A DNA stretch of 64,000 bases from the NCBI GenBank assembly GCA_963739355.1, contig CAVUAD010000007.1:930001-994000 (forward strand), in the 5' to 3' direction. Position numbers and translations under genes: made by a program. Position 1 is the first letter of the stretch, and each line of letters begins with the position of its first letter. This DNA comes from JAWVFM01 sp963739355 (lineage in GTDB: Bacteria; Actinomycetota; Thermoleophilia; Solirubrobacterales; 70-9). Shown here piece after piece: positions 16,954-25,880 of the stretch. The notes beneath the pieces were generated by a model. That model ran no database searches, was not told the origin of the DNA, and was given only the letters and a program-made list of their open reading frames with translations.

Positions 16954-16978
16954 GGGCAGCAAATTGACCTTGCTGCCC
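16954..16978. repeat. Putative integrase arm sites, left end (inverted pair)
   Basis: GGGCAGCAA (16954-16962) and its reverse complement TTGCTGCCC (16970-16978) lie seven bases apart. The same nine-mer occurs twice near the right end (26829-26837 and 26839-26847). Repeats shared by both ends of an element are the usual pattern for integrase arm-binding sites; that role is inferred. Confidence 0.5.
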
Positions 16979-17027
16979 AAACCGGTCCGTCGAACTCGGG
17001 GTTCTTGCGGAAGGCTCTTGCTTCGCG

Positions 17028-17045
17028 TGGAGGCTGTCGCGCAAA
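17028..17045 (+). repeat. IS terminal inverted repeat, left
   Basis: Pairs with 18555-18572 with one mismatch; marks the left end of the IS1182-type element. Confidence 0.75.
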
Positions 17046-17096
17046 GGCACCCATGCGGGCCGTTGTCGGCAAGACCCGCCGAAACTGAAAACGGCA

Positions 17097-17112
17097 GGGG
17101 CCTTTCGGCCCC
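17097..17112 (-). terminator. Hairpin terminator after the transposase gene
   Basis: GGGGCC-TTTC-GGCCCC lies two bases beyond the transposase stop. Read on the minus strand it is followed by a T-rich tract (complement of 17082-17095), as in an intrinsic terminator. Confidence 0.6.
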
Positions 17113-17114
17113 GA

Positions 17115-18518
17115 TCAGGCCGTTTCGGTGGCCAACGAGTGTCGGTGGAGCTTCAGAAGGTTGTTGGTGGCGGCAATCAGGCGCCATTCCGAGCGTGCGG
17201 CCGTCCGCCCTCGTCGTTTGAAGCGCCCGATCCGCCGGTTCGCCTTGATTTGGGCAAAGACCGGCTCCACCATCCATTGGCGGCGGGAGTAGAGCTCGGC
17301 CCCGTGGTCGGTGGCGAGAACCCTGCGCATGAAGTCGTAGGGCCCGCCGAGGCGCGTCTTTCTCGGACCTTCGCGACTGTGGGCATCGGGAGCGACGATC
17401 GGGGTGATGCCGCGCTCCCGCAGTCGATCGATGTGCTCGTTTGACCAGTAGCCGGCGTCGGCCAAGACGACCCCGGGGCGCTCGACAACCCCCGCCGCCT
17501 CGAGCTCTCGCTCGGCGGCGGTGATCATCGGATCGAGCTGGGCGAAATCGAGGCCGTCGGGGGCGATCTCGGCGGCGACGATGATCTGGCGCTCGGTGGT
17601 CACGGCCTGGGCGTTGTAGCCCTGGACGTAGCCGCGAAACGACTTCATGTTCTTGGAGTCGGGGTCGGTGAGGTTGATCTTGCCCTCGGGCTGGGCAGGC
17701 GGTGTGTGGGGGTTTGGCGGGCGGCCGAAGCGGCGCCCGTCCTTCATCACTCCCTGGGCGCGGTAGGCCTCGTAGTCGCGGTTGGCCCGGCGCTCTGTCT
17801 GCCAGTCGGCGACCAGGCGCTGACGGCAGATCTCAAGCCGCTCTGGTCGGTCCCGGGGAACAGGCTCGGCCTTGGCGGCTCGCTCGCGCTCGAGGCGCTC
17901 CTTGGCTTCGCGAAGCCAGGCCCGGCGGCCCTCGCGGCTTGCCAGATGCTCGGGCAGCTCGTCGCCGCGGGCCTCGCCGTGGATCTCGTCCTCGGCGGCG
18001 TCGATCCGGCCCGCCTCGGCGAGGATCTCCTGGGCGATCTGCTCGTAGCTTCGGGTCGCGTGGTTGCTGGCATCCGCGGCGAGCTTGGTCCCGTCGACCG
18101 CGAGCACGCCGACGGAGACCAGGCCGGCGTCGGCGCAGAGGCCGAGGACCTGGCCGAAGAGATCGGCGAGGGCGGTCTCGTGGCGGACCCGGAAGCGGGC
18201 GATGGTGGCGTGATCGGGCGCTTGGTTCGCGGTGATCACCCGGAGGGCGACGTCCTCGCGACAGCGCCGCTCGATTCCCCGTGAAGAGCGCTCACCGACC
18301 GAGTAGGCGTAGGCGAGCAGGGTCAGCATGATCTTCGGCTCGTGGGCGGCGCGGCCGTGGCCGTCGGCGCGATAGGCGGCGTAGAAGGCCTCGAGGTCGA
18401 GCGCCTCGATCGCCTCGATCACGAACCAGGCGAGGTGGTCCTCGTCGAGCCAATCGCGCAGGTCCGGGGGCAGGAGCATCGGTTGGTCACGGTCAGAGGT
18501 AAGGAAGTTCTGTGACAT
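17115..18518 (-). CDS. IS1182-family transposase
   Basis: A 467-residue DDE transposase that moves the surrounding IS. The N-terminus MSQNFLTSDRDQPMLLPPDL is typical of the family, with a helix-turn-helix-like region (FVIEAIEALDLEAFYAAYR). Catalytic acidic positions are in LAVDGTKLAADAS, VVLADAGYWSNEHID and WMVEPVFAQIKANRRIGRF. The reading frame is intact, so the IS may be active. ATG 18518 is used rather than an upstream in-frame codon that lies outside the inverted repeat. Codon use is like the neighbours, suggesting origin from a similar high-GC host. Confidence 0.9.
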   Translation of the reverse strand: MSQNFLTSDRDQPMLLPPDLRDWLDEDHLAWFVIEAIEALDLEAFYAAYRADGHGRAAHEPKIMLTLLAYAYSVGERSSRGIERRCREDVALRVITANQAPDHATIARFRVRHETALADLFGQVLGLCADAGLVSVGVLAVDGTKLAADASNHATRSYEQIAQEILAEAGRIDAAEDEIHGEARGDELPEHLASREGRRAWLREAKERLERERAAKAEPVPRDRPERLEICRQRLVADWQTERRANRDYEAYRAQGVMKDGRRFGRPPNPHTPPAQPEGKINLTDPDSKNMKSFRGYVQGYNAQAVTTERQIIVAAEIAPDGLDFAQLDPMITAAERELEAAGVVERPGVVLADAGYWSNEHIDRLRERGITPIVAPDAHSREGPRKTRLGGPYDFMRRVLATDHGAELYSRRQWMVEPVFAQIKANRRIGRFKRRGRTAARSEWRLIAATNNLLKLHRHSLATETA

Positions 18519-18554
18519 GCCTGGATGGTCCAGAACAGGCCGGACAGCAGGGGG

Positions 18555-18572
18555 TTTGTGCGACAGCCTCCA
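18555..18572 (-). repeat. IS terminal inverted repeat, right
   Basis: Reverse complement matches 17028-17045 at 17 of 18 bases; marks the right end of the IS, upstream of the transposase start. Confidence 0.75.
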
Positions 18573-18612
18573 TGGAGAGCGGAACGGTATTTCGCGGTAC
18601 ACCATCTCCAGA

Positions 18613-18984
18613 TCAGCTGGGAGTCGCGTTCGCTGGGGACTTCAGGAGACGCTCGCCGATCATGTACACGAGGCCGTGATGGAGGACCGAGATCGCGGCC
18701 AAGCAGACTCCCAAAGCCACCTGACCCGACGTCACGAGGGCCAGTGCCGCAAGCCCGGAGATCGTGAGCTCCTCGCCCAAGCGCATGAGCTCGGCACGCG
18801 GGCCCGCATTTCGGAAATCGACTGCCCCCCATATGCCGAAGCCGACAGCTGGGGCGGCGAGACCGAGCGACAACTTCCCGGCAAGGCTGTCAGCGGAGTG
18901 CACTCCCCAATACGCAAACCCGGCCACGATCCCGAACTCCATGAGCGCCCGTAGGGCGAGGTTGAACGCGCTCAGCGGCGACAC
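18613..18984 (-). CDS. DUF2568 (YrdB-like) small membrane protein
   Basis: 123 residues with about four hydrophobic segments. The start (FNLALRALMEFGIVAGFAYW) and the WGAVDFRNAGPRAE segment match the DUF2568/YrdB family, whose function is unknown. GTG 18984 gives the family-like N-terminus and lies five bases after the nitroreductase-family stop, so both are probably co-transcribed. It belongs to the integrated element, just outside the IS. Confidence 0.7.
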   Translation of the reverse strand: MSPLSAFNLALRALMEFGIVAGFAYWGVHSADSLAGKLSLGLAAPAVGFGIWGAVDFRNAGPRAELMRLGEELTISGLAALALVTSGQVALGVCLAAISVLHHGLVYMIGERLLKSPANATPS

Positions 18985-18989
18985 GGACT

Positions 18990-19454
18990 TTAGCCCGATG
19001 AGTCGATAAGAAAGATCGGGTGGTCGGGTGCGATCTGGGTCAGCTCGTGCGGCTGGGAGTCCGGACCGACCCCGTCGAAGAACTGGCCGACCTCCCACTT
19101 CCAGCGGCGGAGGTAGGCACGCAGGATCGGCTCCTTCTCACCGTCATGAACCTCGGTGGCAGAAAAGTGCTCGCGCGTGCGTCCGAGAAGGAGGCTGCCC
19201 TCGCCGGCGACGCGAAGGTTTCGCACCCATTGCGTGTGCCCGCGAGGTGCGACCAGGTAGCGGTGTCCGTCCAGTACGAGTGGGTTGACGGGGTTGCGAC
19301 GGGGCTCGCCGCTAGTCCGGCCGCGAACCTCAAGAATGCGCGAACCCGCGAAGCTCAGCCCAAGCCTCGTCAGCGCGGCAATCAGCGGGTTGAAGACCTT
19401 GCGATCGAACCAGCTCGGCGGGCGATACGGGCCCCGGGTGGGAGCAGTCGTCAT
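18990..19454 (-). CDS. Nitroreductase/quinone reductase family protein (Ddn-like, F420-type split barrel)
   Basis: 154 residues of the deazaflavin (F420)-dependent Ddn family (former DUF385). Typical are WFDRKVFNPLIAALTRLGL, then LEVRGRTSGEPRRNPVNPL, the phosphate-contacting RGRxSG-like stretch, and YLVAPRGHTQWVRNLRVAG. Members reduce quinones or nitro compounds with F420H2 at the membrane; the cofactor here is inferred from family. ATG 19454 is preceded by a strong AGGAGGT. The gene lies on the integrated element between the ATPase and the DUF2568 gene. The 270 bases upstream, to the ATPase stop, hold no gene that I can recognise. Confidence 0.8.
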   Translation of the reverse strand: MTTAPTRGPYRPPSWFDRKVFNPLIAALTRLGLSFAGSRILEVRGRTSGEPRRNPVNPLVLDGHRYLVAPRGHTQWVRNLRVAGEGSLLLGRTREHFSATEVHDGEKEPILRAYLRRWKWEVGQFFDGVGPDSQPHELTQIAPDHPIFLIDSSG

Positions 19455-19724
19455 TCGATGACCTCCTGTCAGCCTGGGCTCCGACCGTAGGCCGCAGGCC
19501 AAATTGGGGCAATGGGCCCGGTCAGAAAGCTGACCGGCTGCTCCCACTCCCCAATCCGCGAGAGGCCCGTGACTACAAACCCCTGACACGAGGCCCTTCT
19601 TCATAGAGACGAAAAGCGGCTCGGCCCTCGGGACGCCAAAGCATCCGCCCGCGCTCGACCTGACCCAGGAAAGTCCAGTTGGCCTGCAGGGCCGTCCCCG
19701 AGATGGCGGACTTACAACCACTTT

Positions 19725-22193
19725 CTAAGCAGCTCGCAAAGGCGTCAAGGCGACACGCCGCCGGTCGAGCGTCCGATAGGTCCAGATCTTGATCTGGTCG
19801 AGCACCAGTATCCAGAGGATCGCGTAGCCCCAGGCGAACGCCACGAGCTCCCAGTGCAGGGGCTTCATCAGAAGACCGAAGGCGGCGATCATCGTCGCCA
19901 GGATCTGTGTCCCGACGACAGCGACCAGCAGGATCCTCGCCGGCCGAACCGACCAGAGGCGCCCGCGGGTGCGGGCGACGAAGAGGGTGAGGTGCCCGGC
20001 GATCGAGAGCTTCAGGTAGAGCAGGGTCCGGACCTCGGCGTGACCGATGCCGAAGGCGAGCACCGCCAGGGCGACTATGGTGAAGGACTCGACCACCCCG
20101 GTCAGCCCGAGCACCGTCGCGATCGTCAGCACCTCGTGGAGGTCCCAGCGCTCGGGCCTCGGAGATGGAAGGACCCGGTCGTAGGCGATTGTCAGGATCG
20201 CCGCGTCGTTAAGGATCGCCAGCAGGACGATCTGGATCGGAGTGACCGGGAAGAAGTCGAAGGCGACGATGGAGACGGTGACGAACAGGACGACGCGGAT
20301 CGTCTCCGTGATCCGGTAGATCGCGTAGTTGGTCATCCGGCGGAACACCTCTCGCGCCCGGTGGATTGCCTCGACGATGACCGAGAGCCCGGGCGCTAAG
20401 AGGACGATGTCGGCGGCGGCGCGCGCGGCGTCGGTGGCGCCGGAGACGGCGATCCCGGCATCGGCCCTGCTCAGGGCAGGCGCGTCGTTGACACCGTCGC
20501 CGGTCATCCCGACGATGTGACCGCGAGCCTGCAGGGCGGCGACGATCCGGTACTTGTCCTCGGGAACGACCTGGGCGAAGCCGTCGGCGGCTTCGACCCT
20601 CTTCGCGAGCTCGTCGCCCTCGAGGTTCTCGAGCGCGCTCGACTCGAGCACGTCGCGGCCCAAGCCGACCACGCCCGCGATCTCGCGCGCGATCTCGATG
20701 CGGTCGCCGGTGACCATCTTGATCTCGACGCCCAGCCTTCTCGCCTCCCCGAGCGTCGCGCGGGAATCGTCTCGCGGCGGGTCCTGGATCGCCAGGGCTC
20801 CCGTGAGGCGCCACTCGCCGTCATCGGCATGCGCGACCGCCAACGCTCGGTATCCCTTGGCGGCGAACGCGGAGGCTCGCTCCTCGAGTCGTTCGGCCCC
20901 ACGCGGGTCGATCCCGGGCAGGTCGACGATTGCTTGCACCGCGCCCTTTGCGACCCGGAAGCTCGAGCCGTCGGGCGCCCTGACCCGCGCCTCGGCGAGC
21001 TTTCGGTCGGCGTCGAAGGGCTCGAACTCGAGGACCTCGTAGCCGTCCACCGATCCATCGAGCGCGACCACGATCGCCGCGTCGATCGGATCACCCCCAT
21101 CGGGCTCGGCGGTCAGCGCCGCCTCGCGAAGTACTTGGTTGCGGTCCACCCCTTTGGCGAGCGCTGTGACGTCGACGATCGCAAGCTCGTTCTTGGTAAT
21201 CGTCCCGGTCTTGTCTGAACAGAGAACGTCGACGCCCGACATCTCCTCGACCGCGGGCAAGTGGCTCACGACCGCCTCGCGTCTGGCGAGGTAGCGAGCC
21301 CCTACGGCCATCGTCACCGACAGCACCGCCGGCAGCGCGACCGGAATCGAGGCGATCGTGACTACCAGGGCGAACTCGAGCGTCGTCGCGAGGCTCGTGC
21401 CCCGCAGGAGCGAGACAGCGACGATCACCGCGACCAGCGTCAGCGCAATCGCAATCAGGTACTTGCCGATTTGGAAGATCGCCTGCTGGAAATGGCTCGC
21501 CGGGCCCGCTTCGCCGGTCAGCTCGGCGGTGCGACCGAACTCCGTCGCAGATCCGGTTGCTAACACGCGGACCCGAGGCGCTCCACGCGAGAGAACGGTT
21601 CCCGAGAAGAGGTCATCCGCCAAGCCCTTCTCGACAGGGAGCGACTCGCCCGTGAGCGCCGACTCGTCAGCGTCGGCGGTACCGGCAACGATCCGTCCGT
21701 CGGCGGGGACGACGTCGCCCCGACCCACCGCCATCAGATCGCCGGGCACGATCTTCGTGGCGTCGAGCGTGCTCCACTCGCCGTCGCGCAGCACCCGGGC
21801 ACGCTTGGCGAGGCGCCCCTTCAGGGCCTCGATTGCGTTCTGGGCCTGGTGCTCCTCCCAGAATCCGACCAGGCCGTTGAGGAGAAGCAGTGCGAGGATG
21901 ATCCCGAAGTCGGCCCATCGCGCCGTCACGGCGGTGAGGACGAGCGCGCCCTCGATCATCCACGGGATCGGCGCCCAGAAGTGCGACAGCAGCTCCAAGG
22001 CGACGCTGCGGCGCTCTTCGTGCAGCGCGTTTGGCCCGTAACGCTCGAGCCGCGCGGCCGCCTCCTGGTCGCTCAGCCCCTCGCCCGCCCACAGCTGCTC
22101 GTCGGCGCGGCGGTCTTGCTCCAAGCGCTGATCCCGAGCCCTGTGGCCGCCCGAGCGGGAAGTGTCTTGCGCTCCTCTCGTCTTGCCGTTCAC
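19725..22193 (-). CDS. P3A-type proton-exporting P-type ATPase
   Basis: An 822-residue P-type ATPase resembling plasma-membrane H+-ATPases (P3A). It starts with a cytosolic actuator-side segment (GLSDQEAAARLERYGPNAL) and a membrane hairpin (FWAPIPWMIEGALVL, the P3A-like signature). The TGES loop is in DESALTGESLPVEKG, the M4 segment is SIPVALPAVLSVTMAVGA, the phosphorylated Asp is in CSDKTGTITKN and the hinge is GDGVNDAPALSRADAG. Ten membrane segments are plausible. Export of H+ is inferred from subfamily features. Start is GTG 22193, overlapping the acetate kinase stop by four bases, so it is translated with xfp and ackA. Confidence 0.9.
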   Translation of the reverse strand: MNGKTRGAQDTSRSGGHRARDQRLEQDRRADEQLWAGEGLSDQEAAARLERYGPNALHEERRSVALELLSHFWAPIPWMIEGALVLTAVTARWADFGIILALLLLNGLVGFWEEHQAQNAIEALKGRLAKRARVLRDGEWSTLDATKIVPGDLMAVGRGDVVPADGRIVAGTADADESALTGESLPVEKGLADDLFSGTVLSRGAPRVRVLATGSATEFGRTAELTGEAGPASHFQQAIFQIGKYLIAIALTLVAVIVAVSLLRGTSLATTLEFALVVTIASIPVALPAVLSVTMAVGARYLARREAVVSHLPAVEEMSGVDVLCSDKTGTITKNELAIVDVTALAKGVDRNQVLREAALTAEPDGGDPIDAAIVVALDGSVDGYEVLEFEPFDADRKLAEARVRAPDGSSFRVAKGAVQAIVDLPGIDPRGAERLEERASAFAAKGYRALAVAHADDGEWRLTGALAIQDPPRDDSRATLGEARRLGVEIKMVTGDRIEIAREIAGVVGLGRDVLESSALENLEGDELAKRVEAADGFAQVVPEDKYRIVAALQARGHIVGMTGDGVNDAPALSRADAGIAVSGATDAARAAADIVLLAPGLSVIVEAIHRAREVFRRMTNYAIYRITETIRVVLFVTVSIVAFDFFPVTPIQIVLLAILNDAAILTIAYDRVLPSPRPERWDLHEVLTIATVLGLTGVVESFTIVALAVLAFGIGHAEVRTLLYLKLSIAGHLTLFVARTRGRLWSVRPARILLVAVVGTQILATMIAAFGLLMKPLHWELVAFAWGYAILWILVLDQIKIWTYRTLDRRRVALTPLRAA

Positions 22194-23257
22194 AACAACG
22201 CCAGCGCCGCCTCGGCGGCGATCAGCTCCTCACGCGCGCGAATCACGAGCACTCGCACTCGCGAGCCTTTGGCGCTGAGCTCGCAGTCCGGCGTTGCCGC
22301 TTCGTTTCGGGCCTGGTCGAGCTCCACTCCCAGCAACTCGAGGCGTCTGCAGATCCGATCCCGCACGGGTGCCGAGTTCTCCCCGATTCCGGCGGTGAAG
22401 ACCAGCGCTTCGAGCCCGCCGGCGGCGACCGCCTGAGCGGCGACGGCTCCGGCGATTCGATGGGCGAATACTTCGATCGCGAGCTCGGCGGCTGGGTCAC
22501 CCCGCTGGGCGGCTTGGACCACCTCGGCGACGCTTCGGGAGCCGCCCGCGAGCCCTCGAAGGCCGGAATCGAAGTTCAGTTCATGGTCGATCTCGTCGGC
22601 GCCGAGGCCGTGCTCGCGCATGACGTAGATCAGCGCGCCGGGATCGACCGACCCCGAACGGGTCGACATCGGGACGCCCTCCAGCGGACTGAAGCCCATC
22701 GTTGTGTCTACAGAGCGCCCGTCGCGGACTGCGGTGACCGAGCAGCCGCCGCCTAGGTGACAGACGACAAGTCGCAGCCTCTCGACCGCGAGCTCGAGCA
22801 GCTGGGGCGCCCGCCGTGCCGACCACGCGACCGAGAGGCCGTGAAAGCCGTACCTGTGGATGCCCCAATCCTCCCGCCACCGGGCTGACACCGGATACGC
22901 GGCGGCCGCGGGCGCGATCGTCTTGTGAAAGCCGGTGTCGAATACCGCGATCTGCGGGCGATCCGGGAATACCGCCTCGGCGCGCTCGATGGCCCGCAGT
23001 GCGGGGGCGTTGTGAAGCGGCGCCAGCGCCTCGAGCTCGAAGATCCGCTCGCGCACGCTGCCGTCGATCAGGACCGGGTCCCGGAAGACCGGGCCGCCGT
23101 GAACGACTCGGTGCGCCACGCCGGCTACCTCGACGTCCCCAACTGCCTCCAGGGGCTCGATCGGCTCGCTCCGACCCGTTGCGTCGACGAGATGGAGCTT
23201 GAGGCTGGTCGAGCCGGCGTTGACCGTGAGAATCTCCGCCGGGGCACTGGCGCTCAA
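22190..23257 (-). CDS. ackA: Acetate kinase
   Basis: Interconverts acetyl phosphate + ADP and acetate + ATP. All core motifs are present: LTVNAGSTSLKLHL, GVAHRVVHGG, FDTGFHKTI, GFHGLS, VCHLGGGCSV, GVPMSTRSGSVDPG and TAGIGENSAPVR. The length of 355 residues is a little shorter than the usual 390-400. TTG 23257 is proposed because TTGA overlaps the phosphoketolase stop and directly precedes the conserved first strand; an in-frame ATG at 23335 would overlap xfp by 82 bases. It sits between xfp and the proton ATPase in one coupled operon on the integrated element. Confidence 0.9.
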   Translation of the reverse strand: MSASAPAEILTVNAGSTSLKLHLVDATGRSEPIEPLEAVGDVEVAGVAHRVVHGGPVFRDPVLIDGSVRERIFELEALAPLHNAPALRAIERAEAVFPDRPQIAVFDTGFHKTIAPAAAAYPVSARWREDWGIHRYGFHGLSVAWSARRAPQLLELAVERLRLVVCHLGGGCSVTAVRDGRSVDTTMGFSPLEGVPMSTRSGSVDPGALIYVMREHGLGADEIDHELNFDSGLRGLAGGSRSVAEVVQAAQRGDPAAELAIEVFAHRIAGAVAAQAVAAGGLEALVFTAGIGENSAPVRDRICRRLELLGVELDQARNEAATPDCELSAKGSRVRVLVIRAREELIAAEAALALL

Positions 23258-25659
23258 TGCGGCCAGGTCCAATCGCGGATCCGTGGGTGATCCTCGCCGC
23301 GTTCGCGAGTCCAGGTGCGGCAGCGAAGCCGCCAATCGGCCATCTCCTGCCGCAGCTCCGCGGCGCCCTCGCCGAGACCAGGGACGCGGTCGATCACGTC
23401 CATGACCAGGTGGAAGCGATCGAGGTCGTTAAGCATCACCATGTCGAACGGCGTCGTCGTCGTGCCCTCCTCCTTGTAGCCGCGCACGTGGAGGTTGCGG
23501 TGGTTGGTGCGTCGGTAGGTGAGCCGGTGGATGAGCAAGGGATAGCCGTGGTAGGCGAAGACGATCGGCCGGTCGGCGGTGAAGATCGAGTCGAACTCCC
23601 GGTCCGGCAGGCCGTGGGGATGTTCGCTGTCGGGCTCGAGGCGCATCAGGTCGACGACGTTCACCAGCCTCACCTTCAGGCCCGGCAGGTGCTCCCGCAG
23701 CAGAGCCGTCGCCGCGACGGCCTCGAGGGTGGGGACGTCGCCGCAACAGGCGAGTACGACGTCGGGTTCGCCCCCGGCATCGTTGGACGCCCATTCCCAG
23801 ATCCCGATCCCACGCGTGCAATGGGCGATCGCCTCCTCCATCGAGAGGTAGGACAGCTCCGGCTGCTTGCCGGCGACGATCAAGTTGACGTAGTGACGGC
23901 TCCGCAGGCAATGATCGGCCACCGAGAGCAGGCAGTTGGCGTCCGGGGGCAGGTACACGCGGACGACCTCCGCCTTCTTGTTGACGACGTGGTCGATGAA
24001 CCCTGGATCCTGATGGGAGAAGCCATTGTGATCCTGGCGCCATACGTGCGAGCTCAGGAGGTAGTTCAGCGAGGCGATCGGTCTCCGCCAGGGAATCTGG
24101 CGGCTCACCTTGAGCCACTTGGCGTGCTGGTTGAACATCGAGTCCACGATGTGGATGAACGCCTCGTAGCAATTGAAGAGACCGTGGCGGCCCGTCAGCA
24201 GATAACCCTCGAGCCATCCTTCGCAGAGGTGCTCGGAAAGCACCTCTGCGACCCTTCCCTCGGGCGCCAGATCCTCGTCCGTGGAAAGTCGCTCGGCCTC
24301 CCAGGCGCGGTCTGTCGCCTCGAATACAGCCGAAAGCCGGTTGGACGCGGTCTCGTCCGGCCCGAAGAGCCTGAAGTTGTCCGGGTTTCGCTCGATCACG
24401 TCGCGCAGAAAGGCGCCTAGCACCCTGGTCGATTCGGCCGTGACCGTGGCCGGCATCGGCACTTCGACTGCGTAGTCGCGGAAGTCGGGCAGCAAGAGCT
24501 CGCGCAGCAGGAGGCCACCGTTCGCGTGCGGGTTTGCGCTCATCCGGCGCTCACCGATCGGAGCGATCTCGGCGAGCTCCGGCATCGGCACGCCGCGCTC
24601 GTCGAACAGCTCCTCGGGGCGGTAGCTTCGCATCCACTCCTCGAGCGCCCGCAGGTGCTCGGGGTTCTCTCGCACCGCCGAGAGCGGCACCTGGTGCGCC
24701 CGCCAGGTGCCCTCCACCGGCAGGCCGTCCACCGCCTTCGGCCCGGTCCAGCCCTTCGGCGTTCGAAGGATGATCATCGGCCATCGCGGACGGCCGCGCG
24801 CGCCGCGCTCGCGCGCCGCGCGCTGGATCTCGGCGATCTCGCTGAGCGCTGCGTCGATGGCTGCGGCCAAATGTGAGTGGACCGCCATCTGTTCCTCGAC
24901 CCCGGGGCCGCCGCTGACGAGGATCGGGTGATACCCGTACCCCTCGAGCAGCGATGCGAGCTCTTCCTCGGGGATGCGGGCGAGTACCGTCGGGTTGGCG
25001 ATCTTGTACCCATTGAGGTGCAGGATCGGCAGTACCGCACCGTCACTCCGCGGGCTCAGGAACTTGTTGGAATGCCAGCTCGCAGCCAGAGCTGCGGTCT
25101 CGGCCTCGCCGTCGCCAATCACGCACGCAACGAGGAGGTCGGGGTTGTCGAATGCGGCGCCATACGCGTGCGTGAGCGAGTAACCCAGTTCGCCGCCCTC
25201 GTTGATCGAGCCCGGCGTCTCGGGCGCGGCGTGACTCGGGATGCCGCCCGGGAAGGAGAACTGGCGAAAGAGCTCACGAAGGCCCGCCTCGTCGCGGGTC
25301 AGGTGTGGGTACATCTGCGTATAGGTGCCCTCGAGGTACGAGTTCGCCACCAGCCCGGGTCCTCCATGGCCCGGCCCCGTTACGAAGATGGCGTTCAGGT
25401 CGCGGGCGCGGATGGTCCGGCCGAGGTGCGCGTAGAGAAGGTTCAGCCCGGGGGTCGTACCGAAGTGCCCCAAGAGTCGGGGCTTGATCTGCTCAGCCGT
25501 CAGAGGCTCGCGAAGCAGCGGGTTGTCGAGCAGATAGATCTGGCCCACGGAGAGGTAGTTGGCTGCTCGCCACCAAGCATCGATCAGCCTCACATGCGAG
25601 TCGGGAAGCATGCTCGCTGGCGCCCGGGCGCTTCCGACGTCCGCGCGGCTCTCAGTCAT
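23254..25659 (-). CDS. xfp: Phosphoketolase (Xfp type)
   Basis: An 801-residue thiamine-diphosphate enzyme that splits xylulose 5-phosphate (and often fructose 6-phosphate) with phosphate into acetyl phosphate plus glyceraldehyde 3-phosphate (or erythrose 4-phosphate). Visible are LGHFGTTPGLNLLYAHLGR, VTGPGHGGPG, the ThDP segment VIGDGEAETAALAASWHSNK, then RTPKGWTGPK and SHQDPGFIDHV in the Pyr domain. Length matches the family. ATG 25659 follows AAAGGAGG, a strong Shine-Dalgarno. It is the first gene of the xfp-ackA-ATPase operon; the 221 bases between it and the upstream membrane-protein gene probably hold its promoter, though I cannot point to one. Confidence 0.95.
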   Translation of the reverse strand: MTESRADVGSARAPASMLPDSHVRLIDAWWRAANYLSVGQIYLLDNPLLREPLTAEQIKPRLLGHFGTTPGLNLLYAHLGRTIRARDLNAIFVTGPGHGGPGLVANSYLEGTYTQMYPHLTRDEAGLRELFRQFSFPGGIPSHAAPETPGSINEGGELGYSLTHAYGAAFDNPDLLVACVIGDGEAETAALAASWHSNKFLSPRSDGAVLPILHLNGYKIANPTVLARIPEEELASLLEGYGYHPILVSGGPGVEEQMAVHSHLAAAIDAALSEIAEIQRAARERGARGRPRWPMIILRTPKGWTGPKAVDGLPVEGTWRAHQVPLSAVRENPEHLRALEEWMRSYRPEELFDERGVPMPELAEIAPIGERRMSANPHANGGLLLRELLLPDFRDYAVEVPMPATVTAESTRVLGAFLRDVIERNPDNFRLFGPDETASNRLSAVFEATDRAWEAERLSTDEDLAPEGRVAEVLSEHLCEGWLEGYLLTGRHGLFNCYEAFIHIVDSMFNQHAKWLKVSRQIPWRRPIASLNYLLSSHVWRQDHNGFSHQDPGFIDHVVNKKAEVVRVYLPPDANCLLSVADHCLRSRHYVNLIVAGKQPELSYLSMEEAIAHCTRGIGIWEWASNDAGGEPDVVLACCGDVPTLEAVAATALLREHLPGLKVRLVNVVDLMRLEPDSEHPHGLPDREFDSIFTADRPIVFAYHGYPLLIHRLTYRRTNHRNLHVRGYKEEGTTTTPFDMVMLNDLDRFHLVMDVIDRVPGLGEGAAELRQEMADWRLRCRTWTRERGEDHPRIRDWTWPH

Positions 25660-25880
25660 CCAGCCTCCTTTCAGACTCAAGGCGACGCTGCTCTAAAAGT
25701 CGCCGATAGCGAGCCTTGGCAAACCTGAGTCTCAGTCCTCGACTGCCCCGGCAAGCTCCTTGATCAATCGTGCATCTTCTTGCTTATCACGAAGCCGACC
25801 AATTCCATAAGGCATGGGTCCCAGCCGAGCTTTCTCGCCGAGCCACGCTCTGCGAGTCGCGCGGCTGCAGCTCGGATCAA

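Larger units (their letters stand above)
17028..18572 (-). mobile_element. IS1182-family insertion sequence
   Basis: One DDE transposase gene sits between terminal inverted repeats that match at 17 of 18 positions: 17028-17045 (TGGAGGCTGTCGCGCAAA) and 18555-18572. Total size about 1.55 kb, as usual for IS1182 elements. No clear target duplication can be read at the ends. It is inserted about 185 bp inside the left end of the tRNA element. Confidence 0.8.
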
